Assembly (NCBI RefSeq): GCF_000001735.4
Contig: NC_003074.8
Span: forward strand, 5,332,101-5,396,100
DNA: 64,000 nt
Direction: 5' to 3'
Origin: Arabidopsis thaliana
Lineage: Eukaryota; Streptophyta; Magnoliopsida; Brassicales; Brassicaceae
The translations under genes and the position numbers were made by a program. The notes beneath the pieces were generated by a model. It was not told the origin of the DNA and ran no database searches. It worked only from the letters and a program-made list of their open reading frames with translations. The first letter of the stretch is position 1. The number at the start of each line of letters is the position of its first letter. Below are positions 47,239-58,498 of the stretch, piece after piece.

Positions 47239-48131
47239 CTAGATAAGGCCCGCCTATTTAGGCGGGTGTACATGAAATTTTTAAATACTTGAACGGGTCT
47301 AAACTTCAAAATCCAAAAAACTCGAACCAGAACCTGAATAGGTATCCAAACATATCTCAAATATAAATATATATTAGTTACATTTATACTTATATATAGA
47401 AAATATTAGGATATTTTTGGATATATTAGTTATTTTTGTGTATTTTTAGATATATTCAAGCAAAACTACTCGTGTTGTTTTGGAAATTTTTGAAATTTTC
47501 AAATAATTTAATAGATTTGCACACAAAATTTGATATTTCAATATATAAATAAACTCGAACCCGAACCCGAACCCAAACTGAACCCGACCCGAAATCTTAA
47601 ATTACCCGAACGGGTCCTAAACTTCTAAACCCGAAAACCCGAACCCGAAATATCCGATCCGAATACCCAAACGCCTAGGCTTAAAAATTAATAGAAAAAA
47701 TAGAAATCCACAAAAATATTTAGAAACCAAACATTGTTGAAAATATATTTTCTATATATGCCGTAATCTCGTAAGCTAATTTTACATCATGCAAATTAAT
47801 ATTAAATAAGTTAAAATTAATAAATGAAAATAATTGAAAAGTTAAATCTTATAAGCTAAGTTATTTTTCTCAAAATGTTCTATTTTCACTTATAATTACA
47901 TGAGTTAAACACAGATTTGTTAATTTTCTTTTTGTTGAATAAATGTTTATAAATATATAGACATATAAATTAGTATATGTAAATTTGTTTACTTTTTAAG
48001 ATTTTCTACTTTTTTAGAGAATAAAAAAGTTAAATTTTGAATGACACATGTAAACATCTGATCGTTTGACTTGACACGTGACACGATCCTATGAGTTAGC
48101 AACTTTGAAAACCATACTTTATATAATAAGA
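47239..48131 (-). mobile_element. Non-autonomous Helitron (ATREP-like), both ends visible
   Basis: On the minus strand the element starts at 48131 with TCTTATTATATAAAG and ends at 47239 with CTAG. Seven bases inside the 3' end is a perfect 6-bp stem hairpin (CCCGCC-TAAATA-GGCGGG). It sits between a host A and T, as Helitrons do, with no target duplication. The 893-bp body has no RepHel coding capacity. Internally it carries a CCCGAA-type array. The 5' end resembles, from memory, Arabidopsis ATREP families. The intact termini suggest a moderate age. Confidence 0.82.
47553..47680. repeat. (CCCGAA)n-type array inside the Helitron
   Basis: Irregular repeats of ACCCGA/CCCGAA and variants (CCGATCC, CCCAAAC) occupy about 130 bp; a C-rich strand like this stands out from the AT-rich surroundings. 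Confidence 0.75.
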
Positions 48132-48214
48132 TTATTATGAGATCATTCAAGAAATAGTTTTACCTTTTTACAAGACATAAATGTGCAAAAAATTACAAAA
48201 ATCAACGCCCAAAA

Positions 48215-48566
48215 TTATGATAATTTCAGTGGGATTGTTCTCAGTTGAATTGAACGATGCGCATAGATGTAATGGCCTATCGTCAAGCTTAGGTATTGTT
48301 CCCGTATTTCTAGGAGGCCAACTCGGTTCCTTGGCTCAGACTTGACTACATCCCCCGGAATATGGAACGACAGAGATTCCACCAAGTTCTTTGCTCGTAG
48401 TGATGTTTTGAAGATCGGAAAGTTTGTGGACGGGAGGAAATTCATGAGAGATATTTGGAACCGCTCTTATTAACAAAGACATCAAAAGAGGCACATTTCT
48501 CCGGCTAACATCACCACCAAGAGCAACTGGGGCTCTCCAAAGCTTGGGCGAAAGCAGATACTCCAC
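48215..48566 (-). pseudogene. Coding-like relic, family not recognised
   Basis: On the minus strand, segments of about 75 residues in two frames have balanced composition and codon use unlike the surrounding AT-rich DNA. One frame contains FPPVHKLSDLQNITTSKELG; another contains SEPRNRVGLLEIREQYL. The change of frame within a short space suggests a decayed gene fragment rather than a working gene. It lies between the Helitron and the F-box locus. I do not recognise the source. Confidence 0.35.
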
Positions 48567-48984
48567 GCCACCGTTGATGCCTATGTCTCATTCAAACTCG
48601 CTATCGCCTTTGTTCCAGTCACCAATTTCGATTTCGATTTCGACTGATCTAAGATTCCGATTTCGCATGTTATTCTCCTTTTTTTTTTTTCTTCATGCGT
48701 TTTTTTTCTTTTTTCTTTTTCTGATATGGATTTTTGGCGAATAATAATTAGTAGCCATATATTTTCTTTGTTTGTTTGTTCCAAGAAAAATAAAAATTGC
48801 CCACGTGTTCCTTCTAGAAACTTCGAGCCCAATAAGTTTGGGCTTGTGCAAAGAATGGTGTCGCTTTCTCAATCTTTTTATCATCACAAAAACAAAACAT
48901 TGTATTACAAGAGGAAAAATTCGAAGTTTATTTTATGTATAAAGAAAAACATTAACATTTGATGATGATGGAACAGTTCTCTCT

Positions 48985-49050
48985 ATGCATATCAATATAC
49001 TTCGTTCCATTCAAAGAGAGCAGGGTTGCATTGCATGCATACGTACAAGA
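48985..49050. repeat. Fragment similar to 51505-51562 on the far side of the F-box locus
   Basis: The stretch GCATATCAATATACTTCGTT and the following CCATTCAAAGAGAG parallel GCAAATCAATATATTCATTC and CATTCAAGAGAG downstream. The two copies bracket the F-box gene in the same orientation. Confidence 0.5.
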
Positions 49051-49218
49051 GGTTATATAATAATGTTTTACAACAACTTTTTTTTTTTTTTACAACTATT
49101 TTGACATATTTCTTTTTTCTTCTATATTAATTTTCCCGCGTTCTTTTCATAATATTTGCACTACTTTTTTTATTTTTTTTGTATTTGCTAATTTGTTTTT
49201 CATCTTTTAAACCGATGA

Positions 49219-49257
<39 letters not shown>

Positions 49258-49502
49258 TAATCTGAAATTTTCTGAACAAAAAGTTAAACTAAAAACATGT
49301 TAAAAGAAATGTTAACTTACAAAAAAAGAAGAGGAAACGATGATATCTACCAGAAATTTAAAAAATAAATAAATCGAAAGGGAATAGATGGAATAATTAA
49401 AGATTGCAAAAGATAAGCCCAAAAGATTTAGGGTTTAGGACTTGCTTTGTATATATAGCATGTTAACTTGGAGATTTTAAGAAGAAAAAAAACTAACAAA
49501 AG
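49051..49502 (+). promoter_or_regulatory. Promoter of the F-box locus, duplicated at 60175-60350
   Basis: TATATATA at 49450-49457 is 46 nt before the ATG. The segment 49262-49502 is similar to 60175-60350, showing that the promoter was copied along with the gene. Confidence 0.6.
49222..49253. repeat. (AT)n microsatellite
   Basis: A run of about 16 AT dinucleotides, a likely variable-length marker. Confidence 0.95.
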
Positions 49503-50969
49503 ATGGCATCATTGCGCAAAAAAAACAGAGCTTTGCATTGGATACAAAGGAGACGTGTCAAAGGAAAACTCAACGATGTTGATCCTTGTAATGCAACAAC
49601 AGAAGCAAACATGATTTACCTGAGAGCTTATTGCTGCTAGAGATCTTCTCGAGGCTACGTAATCCCAGAGATGTCATCGTTTGCAAAAGCGTGAGCAAGA
49701 GGTGGAATTCTTTGCTATCTTCTTCTTTTCATTACAATCAGAGCTTGGCTTTGATCCTCAACACACAACCTCCGTGTGCTACAAACGAAATTTGCTTAGA
49801 CGGTTGGAAAGGATTCAATTTAAGCAACTATATCGATCCTGAGTTTGCTCATTCTCTGGTTTGTGTTCTAGCCTCCTACAAAGATGTCTTGCTATGCATG
49901 AAATATTATTCTTCACGTCGTGAGCTACGAACACAATTCTACATCGTGAATCCTGTGACAATGCGATGGACCAGTATTCCTGAAACTCACAGGGAGTTCT
50001 CAATATTACCTATCGGGTTATCACGGAATGGGTCAAAGGGAAAGTACTATGTTGTCAAGCTGACAGCGACTACACCTTCTCAGCTTAAAGTTTACGTGGT
50101 AGATTCTAAGCGCGGTCAAAGGAAATTCTATTGTATCGAGCATCCGCCTTGGTCAGAGTCGGGATGGTGGCCAACGCAATGCCAGGCCGTGAACTTTAAC
50201 AAAGCTCTACACTGGTTAGCCCATGACGGACCTATTGTAGCTTATAACCCTAAGTATAGGCATGCATGCATAATCATCCATCGTTCCCAAGAGATGCACC
50301 ATGCTTCTCATGGTCATGGCGCCGTCGTTTCAGAGACCTTAACCGTCTCCATGGGCCATCTACGCATCATTCAGCTCGTTTGCTATCCCTTTCCCAGTGA
50401 GTTACTAAAACCTAGCCCATTCAAACAAATCTAGACACTAATAATAATAATAATTAATTTTCTCCTTTTTTATGTTTCTAGATGATCATCACCATCTTTC
50501 TATTTGGACACTCGTGGATTACGAACAATCCTTGTGGAAAAAAGAGCACGATTCTGTCTATTTCAGAGACATGGTTTCTGGTATTCCGTGGATACAAGAT
50601 TACATGCGGCAATATAATCTGGAGACAACTAAACAAATGTCCTTCCTCATGGCAGTTTTCATGGATAAAAGGGCACCTCCAGAAACGAGAAAGCGGATCA
50701 TTTTCCCACACCCTTTACTTTGCCATCCGAACAATCCTCTTCTAGTTTACTTGTATTTACCTGAAAGCATCGTCTCTCTTGATGTTGCAACAAAAAAGCT
50801 GCAGTTAATTACCAAAGACATCAAAAGAGGCACGTGTCCTAAAGTTGGTAGATACGAATCAGGATATGACATGGTGATACCAATGACACTTCACTTAGAG
50901 CCATCTTTGCTCTCGGACCATGAGCGTGTGCTGCTGCCATGTCACAAACGTACACATGTTGTTAGATAG
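49503..50969 (+). pseudogene. F-box protein gene, disrupted in the F-box
   Basis: Two exons (49503-50396, 50482-50969). The N-terminal 37 codons (MASLRKKNRALHWIQRRRVK...) are in one frame and the F-box plus the long C-terminal region (from IFSRLRNPRDVIVCKSVSK to the stop at 50969) in another. Comparison with the copy at 60351 shows a 7-nt loss at 49615, between two ATGAT repeats, which leads to a TAG at 49638. The frame beyond has no ATG until well past the F-box. The downstream ~430 codons are otherwise open, with an F-box-associated domain style (WWPTQCQAVNFNKALHWLAHD), so the lesion looks recent. F-box proteins recruit substrates to SCF ubiquitin ligases. It may be intact in other accessions. 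Confidence 0.75.
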
Positions 50970-51112
50970 GTCCATTGGAGTTCCAAATGACATGAAGAAA
51001 ATATAATGTCAATTTTTTTTACCATGATATGAATGTGCTTTTCTTTTTCTCTAGAATCAAAGCTACAAAGAATTTTCTTAAATTATCATTCAATCAATCG
51101 GCTTAATTACTT

Positions 51113-51170
51113 TCAGAGGTGATTCCCTTGGGAGCTAGATTGTATTTGCACTTTATAAAACTGACAAGGA
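51113..51170. repeat. Fragment copied from EREX intron 2 / exon 3 region
   Basis: GTGATTCCCTTGGGAG and TGCACTTTATAAAACTGACA here match GTGATTCCCTCAGGAG and TGCACTCTATAAAACTGATA at 54250-54300, same orientation. Outside this stretch the similarity is lost. Confidence 0.65.
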
Positions 51171-51414
51171 CAGAAAAAAACTTATACTTCATGTCAAATC
51201 AAGAAAGAATATTAATAGTGTGATTCTTCTAGTCATGCTTTGTTAAAAAGAGACTCAAATCCAAGATGGTTGTTTGTTCTACAGAGAATGGTAAATAATA
51301 CACCGATTCATCGTAATTGGACAAATTAGAAAACGAAATATACACAGGCTAACAAAACTTATGTCATGAATCTATAATTTGCAACCGAACAAGAAAATCG
51401 CCAGGAATAGAAGA

Positions 51415-51562
51415 ACAAACCATGCCTTAGCTTGCAGCTCTCTCGAGTGGTTTCGAGTTAAACCTCTAAATCTTTTATCTACGAACGCGAGCAATGCCAA
51501 ACATGCAAATCAATATATTCATTCCATTCAAGAGAGTAAGATCGCATCCATACAAGACAATA
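51415..51562. repeat. Fragment copied from EREX exon 7 start and intron 6
   Basis: CCATGCCTTAGCTTGCAGCT and the following CTCTCGAGTGGTTTCGAGTT match 52772-52830, and the similarity continues through AATGCCAAACAT. Relative to the intact gene, this piece and the one at 51113 are in swapped order, so it is a rearranged rather than a simple truncated copy. Confidence 0.7.
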
Positions 51563-51667
51563 GTCACAGTACTTACATATAAACTCTTGCAAATTTATAC
51601 TTAACAGTATTTTCAGAAAGATAAAACCATTTGAGATTAGCTTAGTTTCACGAAAAACCTGATCAAA

Positions 51668-54600
51668 TCATTTCTCAAGGATCTTGCTCATAACAGTTCT
51701 TGCTAGATCAATACTTCCTTCTTCGTCATCTACTTCTGTTCCGGCTTCTCTGACTGATATTCCATGTCCGGACAAAGAGCAACGAAGAACAGAGTTAACC
51801 TGCTTCCTTAATCTGGCATTATCAATCAGAACCTCTGTCAGCATCTTCCTTACTAGATCGTCTGTTCCACGATGCCCTCCTGATGTTAGCTTCAGCTTTT
51901 CCACTTCCTCTGAGAGAAGCTGCGTCTGTTTTCGAGAAAACATTAACCTCTTTTGTCTCAACATGCGTAAACTCAGTATCAAAGAGCAATGGGTTGATCC
52001 TATACCTCAGCAATTAGAAGACCTATTCGGTTATCGGATGTTGCTAGTAGCTCGATGGCTTCGGATAGAGATGATGAGTCCATTATTAATTTACCCTCCT
52101 CTTCAATGTCGAACTTGACATTGCATTCTTGAAGCCGGTTTTGTAGAACATCACACTCATGCAGCAACTTCTTGTCTGCGTTTTTTGCAGTTTCTTCTCT
52201 ATCCTTCTCCCGTTGAACAATTCTCTGAACATTGCATAAGGTTTAAGCGTTAAAACTTCCAGATTCTCCAATTCTTAGAAGAAGATTTTACAGAATTAAT
52301 AGACTTGAATAAATCTCCTGCGACGAGGGTTTTTACCTCCATCTCCAGTTTTTCTTTCATTATGCCGCTAAGCTCTTGTCTCAAATCTGATTGAGTGGTT
52401 CGGAGAGACTTGACCTCTTTAACGAGGACTTTCAGCTCTGCTTTCGCTTTCACTTCCAGCTCTTCGTGTTCTTTATGAAAATTCTCAAAATTTTCTCTTA
52501 TATCATTGATCTGCTGCAGCAACATCTGATTTTCTTGAACAAGTGACTCATTTGCAGTCTCAATATGTGTTTTCTCGTCCTATAAGCCAAATATAAAGAA
52601 AAACATCTATAGTTGAATGCAAATGAATTTTACAGTGAAAGAAACTAAGAGAAACACAAACCTTTATAGAGTTTAAAAACGATTCCATTTCCATGCATTG
52701 CTTGCGGAGTTCCTCCATATCCCACTGAATTTGAGTAAATCTTTCCTTTTCATCTAGGACTGTTTTCTCCATGCCTTGCTTGCAGCTCTCTCGAGTTGTT
52801 TCAAGTTCAACCTCTAAATCTCTTACCTACGAGACCAATGCCAAACATACAATGCAACATATTCAAAGAAAGCAAGATGGCTGATCATTTGAAGCAGAAA
52901 TAATGTGGGGGAAGAAGACAGAGAGGAGCAAAAACACAGGTGATAGTTGTGCACACCTTTGTTGACAGAAATTGTCGAACGGCTAACTCCTGATTCAGCC
53001 TTGAGATAAGATCTTCCGTGTCAGCTTTTGCTGTTTCCAGTCTCTGCTTTAATGTATCAATAACCCTCTTTAATTTATGTCGCTCCTCAGACTGAAATAC
53101 AATAGCAAGATCCTTCTGAGTCTCAGTATCTCCACCTACTGCACCATACATGTTTCCATGGGCTTCACCATGAATATCCATAGCGCCTTGGTTAACTAAA
53201 TCAGGTTCCACAGCAGTTGACGCCTCAAAATCGCTTACATGAGTTTTTTTAATGCTTTCAATGGTCAGTTCTTGAAACTTTCTATCACTTCCATCCAACC
53301 TCTGAATTCCAACTCCACTAGAAATGCCCCCTCTGGTTACGGTACCAGTTGCTGCATCTCCATTAGTACTAGAAAGACGTTCAACTTTTTCCTGAAAAGA
53401 ACTTTGATCTAGAAGTCCATATTCTGTGATCAACTCATGCCAATCAGTCACATTATCTACAGCAGTTGAATTCCTTGAGAAAAGATTTTTGAGATTAGCT
53501 TCGTCATGCTTCATTGTTGAGGCATTAGATGTCTCATCAGCAGAATCATTGTCATGATCTATGGTAACTGATGAACTACCAGGGACATCAGAGATGGTGG
53601 TAGGTAGAAGTGACGGAATGTCCCCAGAGGTATCTTCAGTTTCTTGATATTCATCATTAAAATCTGAAGAGATTTAAAGAGTAAAGAAGCAAATTAGTAA
53701 ATAGGCAAATACATGCAAGGTTTTTAGACAACAATACAAAATGAAGTGGGAGCTCAGACAAATTAAATTTAACTTCCTATTGCATATTTTCTCTACCAAG
53801 AGGAAAAAAAAAGAGGGAAAAGAAGAGCACATACAAGACCTGACAGCAGCTTCAAGCTCAAGAAATGTAGCTATAAGAGCGCTTCTGGATATATCAATAT
53901 CTGACAAAAGTCTATTCATCCAATCTTCCAGAGAGCACCTCCTCTACAATAGACTAAACATATTGAGAATATTATTGCTGTCACTAATCTAAAGTGTTGA
54001 GAGAATCGAAATCTACCTCTTCCAAAAGTGTCTGGTTTCTCATCCTCAGAATCTTCTTTGGTGGTGCCTGGGGTAAGCTTTTCTTCACAAACTCCTTTTT
54101 AATCTGAAAACACGGTAGCCCAATGACAATGTCTAAATATCTGAAATGAGTAAGCCAGAACAAAGAAAAGAGTATCGAGGAAAGAAAGTACTCACAGACG
54201 AATATAACTCCAAGAAATCATTGAACCTCCTAAGTACCAGCCTAGCAGAAGTGATTCCCTCAGGAGATTGTATCGCTACTTGCACTCTATAAAACTGATA
54301 AGGACACAAGTAAAATCTTAAGACTAACATATTATAGCTAGAATGACTATACCAACAGGTTGGTACAAATATCTGTAAAAGATAAGATAATACACACCAC
54401 GGCAGGATCTGAAACGCTTGACTTGGGAAGGTCAACCCAAGAAGGGACAGTGACACAGTAACTCCAACCAGTTCGATGATCATGTGGCCAAACCGTGTCC
54501 CTTCCTTCCTAAGACAAATTTACAGTTAGAAACAAATTCCAAACAGAATCAACGAATTCGAATATTGCAGAGAGAAAATGATTACCAAATGACGAGGAGG

Positions 54601-54855
54601 AGAACTCCAATCCATTCCCAGAGGTAACGGAGACCTCCCGTCGTGGCGATGCGGCGGAGATGCTCTTGAATCTGTGTCCGGTTCTCGTCCATTAGCTCCG
54701 TCGTGACTGTAGCTCGTATTACGGCGGTAATCGTCTTCTTCGCCTTGGAAGAAAGGGCCAGGAGAGAGGAAGCGGTGAGATAGTGGCTCGCCGAAGGGAC
54801 CGGAGACGTTGTAATTGAAATCGAGAAGAGAAAGATCGTGCGCGTATAGATTCAT
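51668..54855 (-). CDS. EREX: PX-domain RAB5 effector (Endosomal RAB Effector with PX domain)
   Basis: Ten minus-strand exons (54586-54855, 54398-54508, 54196-54294, 54017-54103, 53835-53943, 52957-53663, 52662-52826, 52337-52579, 52006-52224, 51668-51925) give 755 residues. The PX domain spans about residues 95-225: [10 protein letters not shown], then [12 protein letters not shown] and [16 protein letters not shown], the last being the phosphoinositide-binding Pro-rich loop. Exons 6-10 encode long coiled coils ([39 protein letters not shown]). Known role: binds PI3P and canonical RAB5 on endosomes and helps vacuolar sorting of seed storage proteins. The start is the ATG at 54855 ([13 protein letters not shown]); no upstream in-frame ATG exists. 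Recalled as At3g15920. Confidence 0.95.
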
Positions 54856-55343
54856 TTCCTTTCTACTCTCTTGATTCCTTCTTCTCCTTTCTCGATCTCT
54901 CTCTATCAAACAAACAAAATTTGCTCTCTCTGTGTTCTTGGAGCAACCGAGTCAAAACGCTCCGTTTTGCTTTCTCAGTTTAGTTTATGTAATTTGATAA
55001 GTAGTAATTTCACAACAAGTCGCTCTCGTCTAGTGGTTTGCGTATTAATCAATTTGTGCGACACGAGTTCGATCGACTTTAAGAGCGGTGAAGATAGAAC
55101 AAATTATGTGACGGAAGCCGTCACAGTCGTCCTGACCAACTGTGACGATAGCAAGTGCCGTCTGAGCTCTTTTTTTTTTTTGGTTCCGGTTGAGTGACTT
55201 GGTTGTTGAACATCCGGTAATGCGACCCGGTTCGGTTCGACCGATTATGAGGAGACGACAGAACAATAAACATAACGGCCGAGTCCTCCCGTCACTGTCC
55301 GAGCTCGCTTTTGATTATTGTAGATTTTTATGTGTTTTTGGAG
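54856..55343. promoter_or_regulatory. Divergent promoter of EREX and PPR genes
   Basis: A 488-bp head-to-head interval. It holds the EREX leader (GA-rich on the minus strand), a tRNA-like stretch at 55021-55087, and the PPR leader. Confidence 0.5.
55021..55087 (+). other. tRNA-like relic with A- and B-box motifs
   Basis: TCGTCTAGTGGTTTGCG resembles an A box of tRNA-Glu/Asp type and GAGTTCGATC a B box. The outer CGCTCT and AGAGCG could pair as an acceptor stem over 67 nt, but D-, anticodon and T-stems are poor, so a working tRNA is unlikely. It could be a decayed tRNA or SINE head. Confidence 0.4.
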
Positions 55344-57590
55344 ATGATTCTGCGAAACCCACTAAAATCTCCTTTTAACTCTGAACTATCGATCTTCAAG
55401 GCACTGCTCATGTCAACGATCACAGAATCTATATCCAATGATTACTCTCGTTTCATCTCTATCCTTGGAGTTTGCAAAACGACGGACCAATTCAAGCAAT
55501 TACATTCACAAAGCATTACGAGAGGTGTAGCACCAAACCCAACATTCCAAAAGAAGCTCTTTGTCTTCTGGTGTAGTCGTTTAGGTGGCCATGTGAGTTA
55601 TGCATACAAGCTGTTTGTGAAAATACCTGAACCAGACGTGGTTGTGTGGAACAATATGATCAAAGGTTGGTCAAAGGTGGATTGTGATGGTGAAGGAGTT
55701 AGATTGTATTTGAATATGTTGAAGGAAGGTGTGACTCCGGATAGCCACACGTTTCCTTTCTTGTTGAACGGTCTTAAGCGTGATGGAGGAGCTTTGGCTT
55801 GTGGTAAGAAGCTGCATTGCCATGTTGTGAAATTTGGATTAGGTTCTAATCTTTATGTGCAGAATGCTCTTGTGAAAATGTACTCTTTATGTGGACTAAT
55901 GGATATGGCTCGTGGGGTTTTCGACAGGAGATGCAAAGAGGATGTGTTCTCGTGGAACTTGATGATCTCTGGGTACAACAGGATGAAAGAGTATGAAGAA
56001 AGCATTGAGCTTTTAGTGGAGATGGAGAGGAACTTGGTTTCTCCAACTTCTGTTACCTTACTTCTTGTTCTCTCGGCTTGTTCTAAGGTGAAAGATAAGG
56101 ATCTCTGTAAAAGGGTTCATGAGTATGTTAGTGAGTGTAAGACTGAACCCAGTTTGAGATTGGAAAATGCTCTGGTCAATGCATATGCTGCGTGCGGGGA
56201 AATGGATATAGCGGTGAGGATTTTCAGGAGTATGAAAGCTAGGGATGTGATTTCTTGGACATCTATCGTGAAAGGGTATGTTGAGAGAGGGAATCTGAAG
56301 TTGGCAAGGACATATTTTGATCAGATGCCAGTGAGAGACAGAATTTCGTGGACTATTATGATTGACGGTTACCTACGAGCTGGTTGCTTCAATGAATCTC
56401 TGGAAATATTCCGAGAGATGCAAAGTGCAGGTATGATACCCGATGAATTCACCATGGTTAGTGTTCTCACAGCTTGTGCTCATCTGGGTTCCTTGGAGAT
56501 AGGTGAATGGATTAAGACATACATAGACAAAAACAAGATCAAGAACGATGTTGTTGTGGGGAATGCTTTGATCGATATGTATTTCAAATGTGGGTGTTCT
56601 GAGAAAGCACAGAAGGTTTTCCATGACATGGATCAGAGAGACAAATTCACATGGACAGCCATGGTTGTTGGTCTTGCCAACAATGGACAAGGTCAAGAGG
56701 CCATTAAAGTTTTCTTTCAAATGCAAGACATGTCAATACAACCAGATGACATTACTTACCTTGGCGTCCTCTCTGCTTGTAACCATAGTGGTATGGTAGA
56801 CCAAGCAAGGAAATTTTTTGCCAAGATGAGAAGCGACCATAGAATTGAGCCAAGTTTAGTACATTACGGATGTATGGTTGACATGCTTGGTCGAGCTGGG
56901 CTAGTTAAGGAAGCATATGAGATACTAAGGAAAATGCCAATGAATCCAAACTCGATTGTGTGGGGAGCTCTACTTGGGGCTTCTAGACTTCATAATGATG
57001 AACCAATGGCTGAATTGGCGGCTAAGAAAATCCTTGAGTTAGAACCTGATAATGGGGCTGTTTATGCTTTGTTATGCAATATATATGCAGGTTGCAAAAG
57101 ATGGAAGGATTTGCGAGAAGTGAGAAGAAAGATCGTGGACGTTGCAATTAAGAAGACACCAGGCTTTAGTTTAATTGAGGTAAACGGTTTTGCTCATGAA
57201 TTTGTTGCTGGAGACAAATCACATCTTCAATCTGAAGAGATTTACATGAAACTAGAAGAATTAGCCCAAGAGTCGACATTTGCAGCATACTTGCCTGATA
57301 CTTCCGAATTATTGTTCGAGGCTGGGTAAGATAATTTTTCGTAAAGAATTTAGCTGTGACTCTTGAGGTTATTGCTTCTGAAGCTAAAGGTACACAGTTC
57401 ACGATTATAGAGAACCGTGAGATGTGAACAGAACCATAGATTGTCAAAGTAAAAGTTGTTGCTAATGCAGTGGATAAGATACAGCTCATGGTTCAGTTAT
57501 ATAGTAAGGGATGCCTACAGTGTGGCTAACAGATTTGTCCGATTGTCGGGACACCCAGGAACAAAGAACTGGAAGAGCACAGTCAGGTAA
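55344..57590 (+). CDS. Pentatricopeptide repeat protein, PLS subfamily
   Basis: Exon 1 is 55344-57325 and, in the model I recall, exon 2 is 57509-57590, giving 687 residues. Repeated ~31-36 residue units (VVWNNMIKGWSKV, DVFSWNLMISGYN, DVISWTSIVKGYVERG, DRISWTIMIDGYLRAG, DKFTWTAMVVGLANNG) mark alternating P, L and S motifs; an E-type region follows (WGALLGASRLHNDEPMAELA, YALLCNIYAG). PLS proteins bind organellar RNA one base per repeat and act mostly in C-to-U editing, but no DYW deaminase domain is present, so a partner would be needed. The intron donor is GG|GTAAG, so intron retention stops the frame at once (661 residues). Recalled as At3g15930; the 26-residue second exon is doubtful. Confidence 0.9.
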
Positions 57591-57900
57591 CCACCTTGCG
57601 GACCAACCCCATAGAAAGCATAAACTGGTTTCGCGAAGTGGCCTTGTTTTGGAAATGTGCTTGACACTCACATGTACAAACTGAGCATCACCTGCAGCAG
57701 TCGCCCTCTCTGATCGGTTCTAAGCAATTAAGTTCTGATCCTCTGCAGGAGCCTGAGATGTCTCTTCAATAACCAAAAAAGCTTCTGGAACTCAGAGCCA
57801 AGCCTAAACATTGAGAACAGCCCCAACATGCTTCATATGATCCACACAGTTATGTAGCTGAGTTGGGTCTGGGACTTGAACAAGAGTCAACATGCAGATG
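57500..57900 (-). pseudogene. Antisense coding-like relic of unrecognised family
   Basis: On the minus strand, stretches in more than one frame have protein-like composition (for example VPDPTQLHNCVDHMKHVGAV, and KPVYAFYGVGPQGGYLTVLF toward 57600). Its 3' end overlaps the short second exon of the PPR model in antisense. I cannot name the source. The open stretches are broken, so it is not a working gene. Confidence 0.4.
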
Positions 57901-58011
57901 TTGGGCGATACAGAAGAGAAACATCCAGGGAAATCCAGTATTATTTTGTTCTGACTGGATATACAGTCAGCAATTCATTGGATTCCATCACCATTTTGTT
58001 GGTTGTGGTTG

Positions 58012-58243
58012 AAAAAAAAAACAAATGTGGATTTGAACAAACCTCTTTTCTAAGAGTCTTTCATATGGATATGTAAAGATCTTGTATAGATTTACTGTTG
58101 AATAGAGACAATTCTCACATATATTTTCGCAACTGCTCGTGTTTTTTCTTACCTTGAAAAAAGCACTAAAATAGTTTGAGCTAAATCATGCAAGTCTAAA
58201 TTACTGAACATCTTCCTGGATTGAAGTATGAAATCAAAGTCAA
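58012..58243. repeat. Duplicated segment, copy 1 (partner 60984-61232)
   Basis: Starts at AAACAAATGTGGATTTGAA and ends at GAAATCAAAGTCAAA. Similarity to the partner is high by eye (about 90%) with a few small indels, same orientation. It brackets the F-box/copia mosaic. Confidence 0.88.
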
Positions 58244-58498
58244 ATATTGCAGAGAAAAATGGACAAAAACATAACCATTAGAGACTCACTTGTCTCTGGA
58301 TTTCTAATCAAAAAGTAGAAAGGTTGTTTTATTCCTTCAGAATTCTTTAATAGATGATAAAATAGCAGAGAGAGAGAGAAAAGAAAACAACACATAATAT
58401 ATGGACTACGAGGAGCGGAGCCATTGAAAGAAAATAACTGAACGAAACAGAAAAGGAGATGGATGATGCAAATTATTAAAGTATGATCGAAAATGGAA

